A DNA stretch of 64,000 bases from Ideonella alba (GCF_018069875.1 NZ_JAGQDF010000015.1:96783-160782), one strand, 5' to 3'; shown: positions 1 through 9,058, counted from the stretch's first letter. Program-made: numbers and translations. Notes: generated from the letters alone by a model not told the origin.

Positions 1-2539
1 TCAGGCCCAGCCCGGCGGCCAGCCAGCGGTTGTGCAGCGCCCGGCGGCTGAAGACGCTGAGGGTGGCGCTGCGGCAGCTCAGCATGTTGAACCACTGGGT
101 CAGCGCCACCAGGGTGAACACCTCGGTGCGGGCCTGCTCCAGCGCTATCCCCACGCCCAGCCGCCACTGGAACCACACGAAGGCCACCGCCGCCGCGCTG
201 AGGGCCATCAGGGCGGCGCGCAGCAGCATGCGGCGGTCGAACAGGGCCTCATCGCGTGCGGTGGGCGCACGGCGCATCTCGTCGCCATCGGCCGGGTCCA
301 TGACCAGGTTCACGGTCAGCGTGCCCTCGGTGACGATGTTGATCCACAGGATCTGCACCGCCACCAGCGGCAGCGGCAGGCCGGCCACCAGGCACAGCAG
401 CAGCAGGATGACCTCGTCCACCGAGGTGGCGAACAGGTAGAGGATGACCTTCTTCAGGTTGGCATAGACCACCCGGCCCTGCGCCACCGCATGCACCAGG
501 GTGGCGAAGTCGTCGTCGGTGATGACGATGCGTGCGGCGCTCTTGGCCACCTCGGTGCCGCTGCGGCCCATGGCCACGCCCACGTCGGCGCGGGCCAGCG
601 CCGGCGCGTCATTCACGCCGTCGCCGGTCATGGCCACCACCTCGCCGCGGGCCTGCAGCGCCTCGACGATGCGCAGCTTCTGTGCCGGCTGCACGCGGGC
701 GAAGACAGCGATGGCCGGCAGCGCGTCCAGCAGTTCGGCCTCGCCCATGCGCTCGAGCTCGGGGCCGTCGACGGCGCGGTCGTCGAGGCCGGCGATGCCC
801 AGCGTGCGCGCGATCGCCAGGCCGGTCAGCTTGTGGTCGCCGGTGACCATCACCGGGCGGATGCCCGCGGCCTGGCAGGCGGCCACCGCGGCGGGCGCGG
901 CCTCGCGCGGCGGGTCGATCTGGCCGACCAGGCCGAGCAGGCGGCCCCGCGCCACCAGGTCGGAGTCATCCACCGCAGACGGGGCCTGCGGATCGACGGC
1001 GTCGATCACCGCCAGCGCCAGCACCCGCAGCGCCTGGCCGGCCAGCGCCTCGGCCTGGGCGCGCGCGGCCTGCAGCGTCGCCGGGCGCTCGGCGCCGCAC
1101 AGGCGCAGCACGGCCTCCGGCGAGCCCTTGATCAGCCATTGGGCGCGGCCATCGGGCCCGGGGTGCAGCGTGGCCATGCGCTGGGTGTCGGCGTCAAAGG
1201 GCTGCTCGGCCAGCCGGCGTGTGGCGGCGCGGGTGGTGTCCACGTCCAGACCGGCCTTGGCGGCCAGTGTCAGCAGCGCGCCCTCGGTGGGGTCGCCGAC
1301 GATGCGCCAGGCTGCGCCATCGGCGGGCGGCAGCAGCTGGGCGTCGTTGCACAGCACCGCGGCACGCAGCAGCGCATGCAGATCCGGCAGCGCTGTGGCC
1401 TGCACGGGCCCGTCTGCCGCCAACAGCGTGCCCTGCGGGGCGTAGCCGCTGCCCTGCACCTGCAGACGCTGGCCGCCCGTGTCCCCCGGCAGCCACAGCG
1501 CGACCACGGTCATCTCGTTGCGGGTGAGCGTGCCGGTCTTGTCACTGCAGATCACCGTGGTCGAACCCAGCGTCTCCACCGCCGCCAGTCGGCGGATGAT
1601 GGCGCCGCGGGCGGCCATGCGCTGCATGCCCACCGCCAGCGCGATGGTCATGGCCACCGGCAGGCCCTCGGGCACCATCGACACCATCTGGCTGATCGCC
1701 ACCATCAGCACCTCGGCCAGCGGCATGTCGCGCCACAGGCCCAGCGCCATCACCAGCGCGAACAGGCCCAGCGCCGCCAGCGTCAGCGCGCGGCCAAAGC
1801 GCTCCAGCCGTTGCTCCAGCGGCGTGGGCGGCTCCTGGGCACGCTGGGTCAGGCCGGCGATGCGGCCGATCTCGGTGTGCCGCCCGGTGGCCACCACCAG
1901 CGCCCGGGCGCGGCCGGCGGTGACCAGCGTGCCGGCGTGCAGCATGCAGTGGCGGTCGGCCAGCGCACTGGCTTCGGGCACGGCGGCCACGGTCTTGGTC
2001 ACCGGCACCGATTCGCCGGTCAGGGCGGCCTCGGCCACCTGCAGCCGCACGGCCTCCAGCAGCCGTGCGTCGGCCGCGACCGCATCGCCCGCGGCCAGCA
2101 ACAGCACATCGCCCGGCACCAGCGCATGGGCCGGCGCCAACTGCTCGGCGCCGTCGCGCCAGACCCGCACCTGCACCGCGGCCAGCTGGCGCAGCGCCGC
2201 CATCGAGCGCTCGGCACGCCCCTCCTGCAGGCTGCCCAGCAGGCCGTTGATCAGCACCACCACCACGATCACCGCCGCATCACCCAGGTGACCCATCGCC
2301 AGCGCCAGCCCAGCGGCGACGCCCAGGATGGCGATCAAGGGACTGCGCAGCTGGCGCAGGAAGATCGCCCAGTACGGGCGCGTGCTGGGCTCGGGCAGCG
2401 TGTTGGGGCCATGCACGGTCAGGCGGCGCGCCGCGTCCTCGGCGCTCAGGCCCAGTTCGGCGTCGGTGCCCAGCTGCTGCAGTGCGGCCGCCGGTGGCAG
2501 GGCGTGCCAGTCGGTGCGGGGGGCGGCATCAGCGTTCAC
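1..2539 (-). CDS. P-type cation-transporting ATPase (P2/PMR1-like), 3' end outside window
   Basis: Integral-membrane ATPase that pumps a cation across the inner membrane through an aspartyl-phosphate intermediate. About 846 codons are visible and the frame is still open at base 1, so the C-terminal membrane segments are missing. The actuator loop TGES is at residues 174-177, the phosphorylated Asp of DKTGT is residue 333, and the hinge motif GDGVND ends near residue 644. Membrane segment 4 carries PEGLP, typical of P2 calcium/manganese pumps, but the segment 6 motif reads NIVTEG instead of the usual N..TD, so the ion is uncertain. The start is the GTG at 2539, 9 nt after an in-frame TGA; there is no strong ribosome site. 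It lies downstream of the CobD-like gene on the same strand. Confidence 0.9.
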   Translation of the reverse strand, partial: MNADAAPRTDWHALPPAAALQQLGTDAELGLSAEDAARRLTVHGPNTLPEPSTRPYWAIFLRQLRSPLIAILGVAAGLALAMGHLGDAAVIVVVVLINGLLGSLQEGRAERSMAALRQLAAVQVRVWRDGAEQLAPAHALVPGDVLLLAAGDAVAADARLLEAVRLQVAEAALTGESVPVTKTVAAVPEASALADRHCMLHAGTLVTAGRARALVVATGRHTEIGRIAGLTQRAQEPPTPLEQRLERFGRALTLAALGLFALVMALGLWRDMPLAEVLMVAISQMVSMVPEGLPVAMTIALAVGMQRMAARGAIIRRLAAVETLGSTTVICSDKTGTLTRNEMTVVALWLPGDTGGQRLQVQGSGYAPQGTLLAADGPVQATALPDLHALLRAAVLCNDAQLLPPADGAAWRIVGDPTEGALLTLAAKAGLDVDTTRAATRRLAEQPFDADTQRMATLHPGPDGRAQWLIKGSPEAVLRLCGAERPATLQAARAQAEALAGQALRVLALAVIDAVDPQAPSAVDDSDLVARGRLLGLVGQIDPPREAAPAAVAACQAAGIRPVMVTGDHKLTGLAIARTLGIAGLDDRAVDGPELERMGEAELLDALPAIAVFARVQPAQKLRIVEALQARGEVVAMTGDGVNDAPALARADVGVAMGRSGTEVAKSAARIVITDDDFATLVHAVAQGRVVYANLKKVILYLFATSVDEVILLLLCLVAGLPLPLVAVQILWINIVTEGTLTVNLVMDPADGDEMRRAPTARDEALFDRRMLLRAALMALSAAAVAFVWFQWRLGVGIALEQARTEVFTLVALTQWFNMLSCRSATLSVFSRRALHNRWLAAGLGL

Positions 2540-2613
2540 GGCGGCACAGGATCACAGGCGAGACCTGTCGATTCTGTGGTGGGCGACCACCTGTTCAGCT
2601 TGACCCTGGACAA

Positions 2614-2631
2614 GCCACGGCGGCACGTGGC
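2614..2631. terminator. Possible stem-loop between cobD-like gene and ATPase
   Basis: A 6-bp inverted repeat (GCCACG/CGTGGC with a 6-nt loop) sits in the 110-bp gap. There is no T tract, so termination is only a possibility. Confidence 0.25.
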
Positions 2632-2649
2632 CCGCATTCCGCGGGGTTC

Positions 2650-3639
2650 TCAACCCAGCAGATTGGCCAGCTTCAGCAGCGCCAGCAGCAGCATCCACAG
2701 CACCACCGAGCGCCAGACCAGACCGACCAGGCTGCCCAGGTGGCCCAGTTCGGGCGGCAGGCCGGGGGTGGAGCCGGTGGCGTCGGTGGCGTCGGTGTCG
2801 CCGCTGGCGAAGGTGCGGCTGCGGTCAGGCGTCACGCCCGGGGCGGCCGCGCCGCCCAGCTGCACGCCCACCGCACCGGCCGCCGCCGCGAGGATGATGC
2901 CCTCGTTGGCGTGCTTCCACAGGCCGGCGTCGCGGCGCCAGCCGGCCACCGCATCCTCGAAGTTGCCCACCACCGCGAAGCCGAAGGCGGTGAGGCGGGC
3001 CGGCACATGGTCGATCAGGTTGAAGGCGCGCTGGGACAGCTCGCGCAGGTTGTCATTCACCGGCACGCCCAGGTGGTGGCTCTTGAAGGCCCAGTAGCGG
3101 CTGCCGAACTCGGCCATGCGGTAGAGCACCGCGCCGGCCGGGCCCAGGCCCAGCGCCGCCAGCACCACGTAGCAGAAGAACACGCCGAAGACATGGCGGT
3201 GCGCGGCCAGCAGTGCGTGTTCCAGCACGTGGCGCAGCAGTTCGGTGCGCGGCAGCTCGGACGCATCCAGGTGGCGCCATTCGGCCAGCAGGCGGCGGGC
3301 GCCGTCCTCGTCGCCCTTCTCCAGCGCCTCGCGGATGTCGGTGAAGTAGTGGCTGAACTGGCGAAAACCCAGCGTCAGGTAGATCACCAGCACATCGAAG
3401 GCCAGCGCCAGGAAGAAGCTGATGTAGGTGGCCAGCACCCAGTGCAGCGCCCAGGCCAGCAGGGCCGGCACGATGACCGTCACCACCCAGACGATGCGCG
3501 CGTGCTGGGGCTGGCCGGCGTCGAAATTGCGCCCGGTCCAGCCGACCCAGTCGGCCAGCGTGTCATGGACCCAGTTGTCGCGCGGCAGCGGCTTGATCTG
3601 CTCAAGCACCAGCGCGAAGAGGACGGCGAAGAAACTCAC
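2650..3639 (-). CDS. CobD/CbiB family membrane protein
   Basis: A 329-residue protein resembling CobD/CbiB, the membrane enzyme that joins adenosylcobyric acid to aminopropanol phosphate in cobalamin synthesis. The N-terminus (MSFFAVLFALVLEQ) and the hydrophobic blocks near residues 45-75 and 155-175 fit the family, as does the conserved WKHANEG stretch near residue 260. No other cobalamin gene is nearby. The same gene next to the CoA pyrophosphatase and rpsP operon is a familiar Burkholderiales arrangement, and the betaproteobacterial lineage members may not act in B12 synthesis at all. Family membership is clear; the exact reaction is inferred. Confidence 0.8.
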   Translation of the reverse strand: MSFFAVLFALVLEQIKPLPRDNWVHDTLADWVGWTGRNFDAGQPQHARIVWVVTVIVPALLAWALHWVLATYISFFLALAFDVLVIYLTLGFRQFSHYFTDIREALEKGDEDGARRLLAEWRHLDASELPRTELLRHVLEHALLAAHRHVFGVFFCYVVLAALGLGPAGAVLYRMAEFGSRYWAFKSHHLGVPVNDNLRELSQRAFNLIDHVPARLTAFGFAVVGNFEDAVAGWRRDAGLWKHANEGIILAAAAGAVGVQLGGAAAPGVTPDRSRTFASGDTDATDATGSTPGLPPELGHLGSLVGLVWRSVVLWMLLLALLKLANLLG

Positions 3640-3667
3640 GCTGGCGATGATACCCAGCGTTGGCGGC

Positions 3668-4393
3668 TCAATCGTCGGCCAGCAGGTGGTAGAGATTGCG
3701 CAGCATCGCGGCTGTGGCGCCCCAGATGAAGAAGCGGTCGGGCTGGCCCGCCGGGTCGGGCGACCAGGGCATGGACAGGAACTCGCGCCAGACGCCGGGC
3801 GCCGCCTCGAAGCGGTGGCGCCGGTGGTGCGCCGGGTTCATCAGAAAGGCCAGCGGCACCTCGAAGGCCTCGGCCACCTCGAAGGCGTCCAGCGCCAGCT
3901 GGTGGTCCGGGTCGACCAGGCCGACCACCGGCGTCACCACGTAGCGGGTGACCGTGGTGTAGGTGGGCAGGCGGGCGATGACCTCGATCCGCTCGGCGCC
4001 CAGGCCCACCTCCTCGTGGGCCTCGCGCAGCGCGGTGGCCACCGCGTCGGCGTCCTCGGGGTCGGTGCGGCCGCCGGGAAAGCTGACCTGGCCGGCATGG
4101 TCGTGCAGGTGGGCGGTGCGCTCGGTCAGCAGCACCGACAGCCCGTGCGGCCGCGGCACCAGCGGCACCAGCACCGCGGCGGGCGTGGGTTCGCGGTCGA
4201 AGTGCAGGTCGTGGCGGTTGCCGTCGCCCGCGATCGGAGCGACGCGTTCATGGGCGCCCGCCAGGCGCTGGCGCAACAGCGCAGGCTGCAGCCGCGCCGG
4301 ATCGATCGCCGGCAGATGGGCGTCGGTGGACAGGACCGGGATGGCGCGGGGGTCGCGGATCAGGCGGCTGGGTCGGGTCGGCGGCGCGTTCAT
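3668..4393 (-). CDS. CoA pyrophosphatase, Nudix hydrolase
   Basis: A 241-residue Nudix hydrolase expected to cleave coenzyme A or its derivatives to 4'-phosphopantetheine and 3',5'-ADP. The CoA-specific NuCoA signature (LLTERT...GQVSFPGG) runs directly into the Nudix box, whose catalytic helix reads REAHEEVGL. The start is the ATG at 4393 (MNAPPTRPSR); the open frame continues further upstream but that part is arginine- and proline-rich and lacks family similarity. It lies between a small unknown gene and the CobD-like gene, all on the minus strand. Confidence 0.88.
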   Translation of the reverse strand: MNAPPTRPSRLIRDPRAIPVLSTDAHLPAIDPARLQPALLRQRLAGAHERVAPIAGDGNRHDLHFDREPTPAAVLVPLVPRPHGLSVLLTERTAHLHDHAGQVSFPGGRTDPEDADAVATALREAHEEVGLGAERIEVIARLPTYTTVTRYVVTPVVGLVDPDHQLALDAFEVAEAFEVPLAFLMNPAHHRRHRFEAAPGVWREFLSMPWSPDPAGQPDRFFIWGATAAMLRNLYHLLADD

Positions 4394-4421
4394 GCCCGGC
4401 CATGATAGGCGGCTCGCCCCG

Positions 4422-4709
4422 TCAGCGCAGGCTGCCCACGTAGCGCCGCATCGCCACGCCCAGCGGGCTGCTGGGCGTGGCGGCCGGCCGCACCGGCGCG
4501 GCGGGCGGTGGCGGCGGGAACAGGGCCTCGGCCAGGCGGTTGGCGCGCTCGACACAGTCGGCCTGGCCGCTGGCCCGCGCCAGCGCGATGATCTCCTGCG
4601 CGTAGGCGGCATCGCGAACCAGCCATTCGACGTCGGTGACGCGGCCGACATGGCGGCGCAGCACCACGTGCAGATGGGCCGCCAGGGCCAGCTTCTCGCT
4701 CTCCAACAT
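4422..4709 (-). CDS. Small uncharacterised protein downstream of amtB
   Basis: A 95-residue protein that I do not recognise. It is predicted to be mostly alpha-helical for its first 65 residues (MLESEKLALAAHLHVVLRRH...), followed by a proline/alanine-rich linker and a short tail ending in MRRYVGSLR. It starts 21 nt after the amtB stop with a plausible GGAG ribosome site, so it is likely co-transcribed with amtB. It is not GlnK, the usual partner of amtB: the length is similar but the PII T-loop and motifs are absent. The lack of membrane segments suggests a cytoplasmic location. Confidence 0.7.
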   Translation of the reverse strand: MLESEKLALAAHLHVVLRRHVGRVTDVEWLVRDAAYAQEIIALARASGQADCVERANRLAEALFPPPPPAAPVRPAATPSSPLGVAMRRYVGSLR

Positions 4710-4730
4710 GGGTCACTCCCGGGTCGTGGG

Positions 4731-5978
4731 TCAGTCGATGCGTTCGCCGTGCTGGGCCAGATCCAGCCCCAGCCGCTCCTGGTCGGGTGTCAGGCGCAGG
4801 CCGACCAGGGCGTCGACCAGCCACAGCAGGAACGCGGTGGCGACGCCGCTGTAGAGCAGCGTGGCGCCCGCGGCGGTGGCCTGCGCCGCCAGCGAACCGC
4901 TGACGCCGCCCACCAGCGGCTCGGCCAGCACGCCGGTCAGCAGTGCACCGACCAGGCCACCGATGCCGTGCACGCCGAACACGTCCAGCGAGTCGTCCAC
5001 GCCCAGCAGGCGTTTCAGACCGGTGGCGCCCCACAGGCCCGCCAGACCCGCCACCGCGCCGATCAGCACCGCGTTGCCGGGGCCGACGAAGCCCGAGGCC
5101 GGCGTCACCGCGACCAGGCCGGCCACCACGCCGCTGCACAGGCCCAGCAGCGTGGGCGTGCGGCGCAGCGTCCATTCGGCCCCCATCCAGCCCAGCGCGC
5201 CGGCGGCCCCGGCCAGTTGCGTGGCCAGCATGGCCATGGCGGCGCGGGCATCGGCGGCCCCGGCCGAGCCGGCATTGAAGCCGATCCAGCCCACCCACAG
5301 CAGCGCCGCGCCGGTCATCGTCTGGCCCAGGTGCGAGGGGGTCAGGGCCTCGCGCCCCCAACCCTGGCGCGGGCCCAGCCACCAGGCCGCCACCAGGCCG
5401 GCCACGCCGGCGTTGAGGTGGACCACGGTGCCACCGGCGAAGTCCAGTGCGCCGCGCTGCGCCAGCCAGCCCTCGGGCGACCAGACCCAGTGGGCCAGCG
5501 GCGCATAGACGCCCAGCGACCACAGTGCGCTGAACCACAACAGGGCGGCGAAGCGCATGCGTTCGGCCACCGCGCCCACGATCAGTGCGGGCGTGATGAC
5601 GGCAAAGCTGAGCTGGAACATCGCGAACACCGCCTCGGGCACCGAGGGCATCAGCGGGTGCACGCTGGCCAGGCCCTGTGGCTTGTCCACGCGCAGGCTG
5701 GCCATCCAGGGGTGGCGCCAGTCGCCGATCCACCCATCACCAGGGCCGAAGGCCAGGCTGTAGCCGATGGCGAACCACAGCAGGCTCACCAGGGCGGCGA
5801 TGGCCAGCACCTGCGCCAGGGTGCCCAGCACGTTCTTGCGCCGCACCATGCCGGCGTAGAACAGCGCCAGGCCTGGCAGGCTCATCAGCAGCACCAGCGT
5901 GGTGGCGCTGATCATCCAGGCGGTGTCGCCGGCGCTGAGTTGCGCGACCGGCACCAGGGCTGGCAAAGGGGTGGCCAT
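4731..5978 (-). CDS. amtB: Ammonium transporter AmtB
   Basis: A 415-residue inner-membrane channel of the Amt/Rh family for ammonium or ammonia uptake. Family landmarks are present in order: FYAGMVRRKNVL after the first membrane segment, FAGGTVVHLNAGVAGLVAA containing the first pore histidine, GWIGFNAGSA, and DVFGVHGIGG with the second pore histidine. About eleven membrane segments are evident. The ATG at 5978 is preceded by AGAGGA. A sigma-54 type promoter lies at 6014-6029, which fits nitrogen control through NtrC. There is no glnK next to it; a 95-residue unknown protein follows instead. Confidence 0.95.
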   Translation of the reverse strand: MATPLPALVPVAQLSAGDTAWMISATTLVLLMSLPGLALFYAGMVRRKNVLGTLAQVLAIAALVSLLWFAIGYSLAFGPGDGWIGDWRHPWMASLRVDKPQGLASVHPLMPSVPEAVFAMFQLSFAVITPALIVGAVAERMRFAALLWFSALWSLGVYAPLAHWVWSPEGWLAQRGALDFAGGTVVHLNAGVAGLVAAWWLGPRQGWGREALTPSHLGQTMTGAALLWVGWIGFNAGSAGAADARAAMAMLATQLAGAAGALGWMGAEWTLRRTPTLLGLCSGVVAGLVAVTPASGFVGPGNAVLIGAVAGLAGLWGATGLKRLLGVDDSLDVFGVHGIGGLVGALLTGVLAEPLVGGVSGSLAAQATAAGATLLYSGVATAFLLWLVDALVGLRLTPDQERLGLDLAQHGERID

Positions 5979-6013
5979 CGACGTCCTCTTGTTCTGTACT
6001 GCCCCCAGGACTC

Positions 6014-6029
6014 AGCAAGAACCCTGCCC
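6014..6029 (-). promoter_or_regulatory. Sigma-54 (-24/-12) promoter of amtB
   Basis: Reading on the minus strand, GGGCAGG, four bases, TTGCT matches the TGGCACG-N4-TTGCW consensus with the invariant GG and GC at exact spacing. It lies 36 nt upstream of the amtB ATG and just after the rplS terminator, so amtB has its own promoter. NtrC sites, if any, would fall inside or beyond rplS and were not located. Confidence 0.65.
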
Positions 6030-6050
6030 AGCAGCGCCGCGCCGGGACGA

Positions 6051-6081
6051 AAAAAAACCGCCCCGGTGGGGCGGCTTTCTT
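6051..6081 (-). terminator. Rho-independent terminator of the rpsP-rimM-trmD-rplS operon
   Basis: On the minus strand a GCCGCCCC/GGGGCGG-type stem with a short loop is followed directly by eight T residues. It starts about 24 nt after the rplS stop codon. Confidence 0.9.
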
Positions 6082-6104
6082 GGGGGCAGGCGCGAGGCCG
6101 GCGA

Positions 6105-6458
6105 TCAGGACAGCTTTTCCTTGATGCGCGCCGACTTGCCCGAGCGCTGGCGCAGGTAGTACAGCTTGGCGCGGCGGACGTCACCGCGGCGCTTGACTTC
6201 GATCGAGGCGATCAGCGGGCTGTAGAGCTGGAAGGTCCGCTCGACGCCTTCGCCGCTGGAGATCTTGCGCACGATGAAGCTGCTGTTGAGGCCGCGGTTG
6301 CGCTTGGCGATCACGACGCCTTCGTAGGCCTGCACGCGCTTGCGGGTGCCTTCGACGACGTTGACGCTGACGATCACGGTGTCGCCGGGGGCAAAGGCCG
6401 GGATGGTCTTGCCAAGACGAGCAATTTCTTCCTGCTCGAGGGTCTGGATCAGGTTCAC
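6105..6458 (-). CDS. rplS: 50S ribosomal protein L19
   Basis: A 117-residue large-subunit protein at the 30S-50S interface. The sequence is typical of L19 throughout ([54 protein letters not shown]). I chose the GTG at 6458, with GGAG seven bases upstream and normal L19 length, over an ATG 48 nt further upstream. It is the last gene of the rpsP operon and is followed by a strong terminator. Confidence 0.96.
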   Translation of the reverse strand: MNLIQTLEQEEIARLGKTIPAFAPGDTVIVSVNVVEGTRKRVQAYEGVVIAKRNRGLNSSFIVRKISSGEGVERTFQLYSPLIASIEVKRRGDVRRAKLYYLRQRSGKSARIKEKLS

Positions 6459-6557
6459 TGACTTCTCCGAAGTGATCGTGCCGGGGCTGGTTGAAAGATG
6501 GTGCATCCCTGGCGGTGCATGGATGCGTCCCTCGGCAGAGGATCGAAAAGCCGCTGA

Positions 6558-7334
6558 TTATAGCGCGGCGTTGCCCTGGGCGCCAAGCGCAGCCAGGAAG
6601 CGCTCATCGGCCGCGCTGAGGCGGCCCGCCGCCCGGGCGGCAGCGATCAGGTCGGGGCGACGGCGCGCGGTGAGTTCCAGCGAGCGCTCGCGGCGCCAGC
6701 GCTCGATCTGCGCATGGTGGCCGGACAGCAGCACGGGCGGCACCGGCTGGGCGGCCTCGCCCTCAGCGGGCGTCCAGACCTCGGGGCGGCTGTAGTGCGG
6801 GCAGTCGAGCAGGCCGTCCTCGAAGCTGTCCTGCTGGTGCGAGCGGGCGTCGGCCAGCACGCCCTCCTGCAGACGCGCGATGCCGTCCAGCAGCGCCAGC
6901 GCGGGCAGTTCGCCCCCGGACAGCACGAAGTCGCCCAGGCTCAGTTCCAGGTCGACATGGCGGTCAAGCAGGCGCTGGTCGATCCCTTCGTAGCGGCCGC
7001 ACAGCAGCAGCGCGCCAGGGCCGCCGGCCATCTCGCGCAGCAGGGCCTGGTCGATGCGTCGGCCGGTGGGGCTGAAGTGGATCACCGGCGCGGGGGCGGC
7101 GCGGTCGGCGCGCACCGCGGCCAGCGCGCGCTCCAGCGGCTCGGCGAGCATCACCATGCCGGGGCCGCCGCCGTAGGGACGGTCATCGACGCGGCGGTAG
7201 TTGTCGTCGGCGAAATCGCGCAGCGGCCAGCAGCGCACGTCCACCTGGCCCGACTCGAAGGCGCGCCGGGTCACGCCCTGCGTGAGAAAGGGCGTGAACA
7301 GCTCGGGAAACAGCGTGATGACGTCGAAGCGCAT
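6558..7334 (-). CDS. trmD: tRNA (guanine-N1-)-methyltransferase TrmD
   Basis: A 258-residue SPOUT methyltransferase that uses S-adenosylmethionine to methylate G37 of tRNAs, preventing frameshifts. Diagnostic segments are [13 protein letters not shown] at the start, YGGGPGMVM, the knot region [13 protein letters not shown] and the loop [10 protein letters not shown]. The start at 7334 gives the usual length and lies 10 nt after the rimM stop, consistent with translational linkage in the operon. rplS follows after about 100 nt. Confidence 0.97.
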   Translation of the reverse strand: MRFDVITLFPELFTPFLTQGVTRRAFESGQVDVRCWPLRDFADDNYRRVDDRPYGGGPGMVMLAEPLERALAAVRADRAAPAPVIHFSPTGRRIDQALLREMAGGPGALLLCGRYEGIDQRLLDRHVDLELSLGDFVLSGGELPALALLDGIARLQEGVLADARSHQQDSFEDGLLDCPHYSRPEVWTPAEGEAAQPVPPVLLSGHHAQIERWRRERSLELTARRRPDLIAAARAAGRLSAADERFLAALGAQGNAAL

Positions 7335-7344
7335 GGCCCGATCG

Positions 7345-7950
7345 TCAATAGTCCAGGCCCCAGTCGACGAGCAGGCACCGGCCCGGCAGGTCCACCTCGT
7401 CGACATAGGCGGCCACGAAGGGGATCAGGCGCTCGGCCTCGTCGGGCGGCGCATCAGCGGCCGCGTCGGGGCGACGCACGCGCAGCACGCAGTGGGCCCC
7501 GGTTTCAAGCAGGTCGGTGACGGTGCCGAGCACCGCCCCCTCGCGGTTGAGCACCTGCAGGCCGATCAGGTCGACCCAGTAGAACTCGTCGGGGTCGGCG
7601 GTGGGAAAGCTCTGGCGCGAGACGAACACCCGGGCGCCCTTGAGCGCCTCAGCGGCGTTGCGGTCGGGGATGTCCTGGGCGGTGGCCACGACCACCTCGC
7701 CATGTTCCTTGGCGCTGGTGATCTTCAGCAGCGCCGGCAGCGGCGCCGGCTTGGCGGCGCGCACCGCGGCGACACCCTTGCCGGGCGCCGCGTCCGCCGG
7801 TTGCAGGAACCAGCGGCGGGAGGAAAACAGGGCCTGGGGATCGGCGGAAAAAGGCTGGACCTTGAACCCGCCCTTGATGCCCCAGGCGTCGATGATGCGG
7901 CCGACCTCGACCGCGTCATCGGGCCAGCTCACCGCATCAGGCGACGTCAT
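7345..7950 (-). CDS. rimM: Ribosome maturation factor RimM
   Basis: A 201-residue 16S rRNA processing factor that binds S19 and assists assembly of the 30S head. The N-terminal RimM domain starts at [22 protein letters not shown], and a PRC-barrel domain follows from about residue 118 ([13 protein letters not shown]) to residue 195 ([14 protein letters not shown]). A 30-residue insert rich in alanine and lysine near residues 55-75 is a little longer than in enterobacterial RimM. It is the second gene in the rpsP-rimM-trmD-rplS operon. Confidence 0.96.
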   Translation of the reverse strand: MTSPDAVSWPDDAVEVGRIIDAWGIKGGFKVQPFSADPQALFSSRRWFLQPADAAPGKGVAAVRAAKPAPLPALLKITSAKEHGEVVVATAQDIPDRNAAEALKGARVFVSRQSFPTADPDEFYWVDLIGLQVLNREGAVLGTVTDLLETGAHCVLRVRRPDAAADAPPDEAERLIPFVAAYVDEVDLPGRCLLVDWGLDY

Positions 7951-7978
7951 GCGCGGATGGGTGGGCCGGCCGGGCCGG

Positions 7979-8239
7979 TCAGGCGGCCGGGGCGACCTTG
8001 GCCTTGGCCTGGGCGATCAGGCGCGAGACGGTGTCCGACGGCTGGGCGCCGACGCCGACCCAGTAGGTCACGCGGTCCTGAGCCACGCGCAGGGCTTCTT
8101 CGCCCTCGGAGGCCACCGGGTTGTAGAAGCCCAGCTTCTCGATGAAGCGGCCATCACGGCGCTCGCGCGAGTCGGCGACGACGATGTTGTAGAAGGGGCG
8201 CTTCTTGGAGCCACCGCGGGCCAGACGAATCACGACCAT
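7979..8239 (-). CDS. rpsP: 30S ribosomal protein S16
   Basis: An 86-residue small-subunit protein with the expected start [23 protein letters not shown] and the GFYNP motif near residue 39. The ribosome site AAGGAA lies about 10 nt upstream of the ATG. It is the first gene of the operon, behind a leader of roughly 185 nt from a strong promoter at 8432-8461. Confidence 0.97.
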   Translation of the reverse strand: MVVIRLARGGSKKRPFYNIVVADSRERRDGRFIEKLGFYNPVASEGEEALRVAQDRVTYWVGVGAQPSDTVSRLIAQAKAKVAPAA

Positions 8240-8431
8240 GTTGTCGTTCCTTGATGTTCAGTTCGTGTGGACCGCCGCGCCTGGGAGACACCGCCTGGAT
8301 TGGCTGATCCGGTTGCCCGGGCCTGATGTGCAGATGTACGTCAGACCCGAACGCTGCTCCAGCCCCGTAGATACGCCTGCTCGGTGACCACGCTCCGTGG
8401 GTACCGTCAAGCCGGTGCTGGAAAACATGGG

Positions 8432-8461
8432 ATTATAGGGTCTGTACAGCGAACCTGACAA
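8432..8461 (-). promoter_or_regulatory. Sigma-70 promoter of the rpsP operon
   Basis: On the minus strand TTGTCA (8461-8456) and TATAAT (8437-8432) are separated by 18 bp. Both hexamers are near consensus, as expected for a ribosomal protein operon. Transcription from it would give a leader of about 185 nt before rpsP. The promoter starts immediately upstream of the divergent acetyltransferase gene. Confidence 0.85.
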
Positions 8462-8467
8462 ACCGAG

Positions 8468-9001
8468 ATGCCCGAGCTGCTCATCCGCCCCAGCACCGAT
8501 GCCGACCTGCCGGCCATCACCGCGATCTATGGCCAGGCCGTGCTGCACGGCACCGGCACCTTCGAACTGGAGCCGCCCGACCTGGCCGAGATGGGCCGCC
8601 GCCGCGCCGACGTGCTGGGCAAGCAGCTGCCCTGGCTGGTGGCCGCAGGCGCCGACGGCGCGTTGCTGGGCTATGCCTACGCCAACCATTTCCGGCCGCG
8701 CCTGGCCTACCGCTTCTGCCTGGAGGACTCGATCTACCTGGCTCCCGAGGCCCAGGGCCGTGGCGTGGGCACCGCCCTGCTGGCCGAACTGGTGGGCCAG
8801 TGCGAGGCGCGTGGCGCCCGCCAGATGCTGGCGGTGATCGGCGACAGCGCGAATGCCGGCTCGATCGGCGTGCACCGGCGGCTGGGTTTCGAGCACACCG
8901 GCGTGCTCAAGGCCTCGGGCTGGAAGTTCGGCCGCTGGCTGGACGTGGTGCTGATGCAACGCGCGCTGGGTGTGGGCGACACGCTGCCGGCGGCCGACTG
9001 A
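8468..9001 (+). CDS. GNAT N-acetyltransferase, phosphinothricin acetyltransferase-like
   Basis: A 177-residue acetyl-CoA-dependent N-acetyltransferase. It has the GNAT layout: an N-terminal IRPSTDADLPAITAIY, the acetyl-CoA pyrophosphate loop QGRGVGTALLAEL near residues 97-109, and VHRRLGFEHTGVLKASGWKFGRWLD near the end. The latter is typical of the Pat/Bar/MddA subgroup, which acetylates phosphinothricin, methionine sulfoximine or related amino acids. The substrate here is inferred. It is a single gene, divergent from the rpsP operon and convergent with the Pit transporter. Confidence 0.85.
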   Translation: MPELLIRPSTDADLPAITAIYGQAVLHGTGTFELEPPDLAEMGRRRADVLGKQLPWLVAAGADGALLGYAYANHFRPRLAYRFCLEDSIYLAPEAQGRGVGTALLAELVGQCEARGARQMLAVIGDSANAGSIGVHRRLGFEHTGVLKASGWKFGRWLDVVLMQRALGVGDTLPAAD

Positions 9002-9015
9002 GGGCCAGACACGAC

Positions 9016-9037
9016 ACAGGGCCCCGCAAGGCCCTGT
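9016..9037. terminator. Stem-loop between convergent acetyltransferase and Pit genes
   Basis: A perfect 8-bp stem ACAGGGCC/GGCCCTGT with a 6-nt loop lies in the 57-bp gap between two convergent genes. There is no T tract. The position suggests bidirectional termination. Confidence 0.5.
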
Positions 9038-9058
9038 CTGTGCGCCGAACCGCGTGGC

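Noticed and set aside
32..3097. Open frame of about 1020 codons on the plus strand
   Set aside because: It is antisense to the P-type ATPase and CobD-like genes and encodes a His/Gln/Arg-rich sequence without family similarity, typical of GC-rich shadow frames.
8258..8428. Short minus-strand frame in the rpsP leader
   Set aside because: Its ATG overlaps the expected transcription start of the operon, so it could not be translated as a leader peptide.
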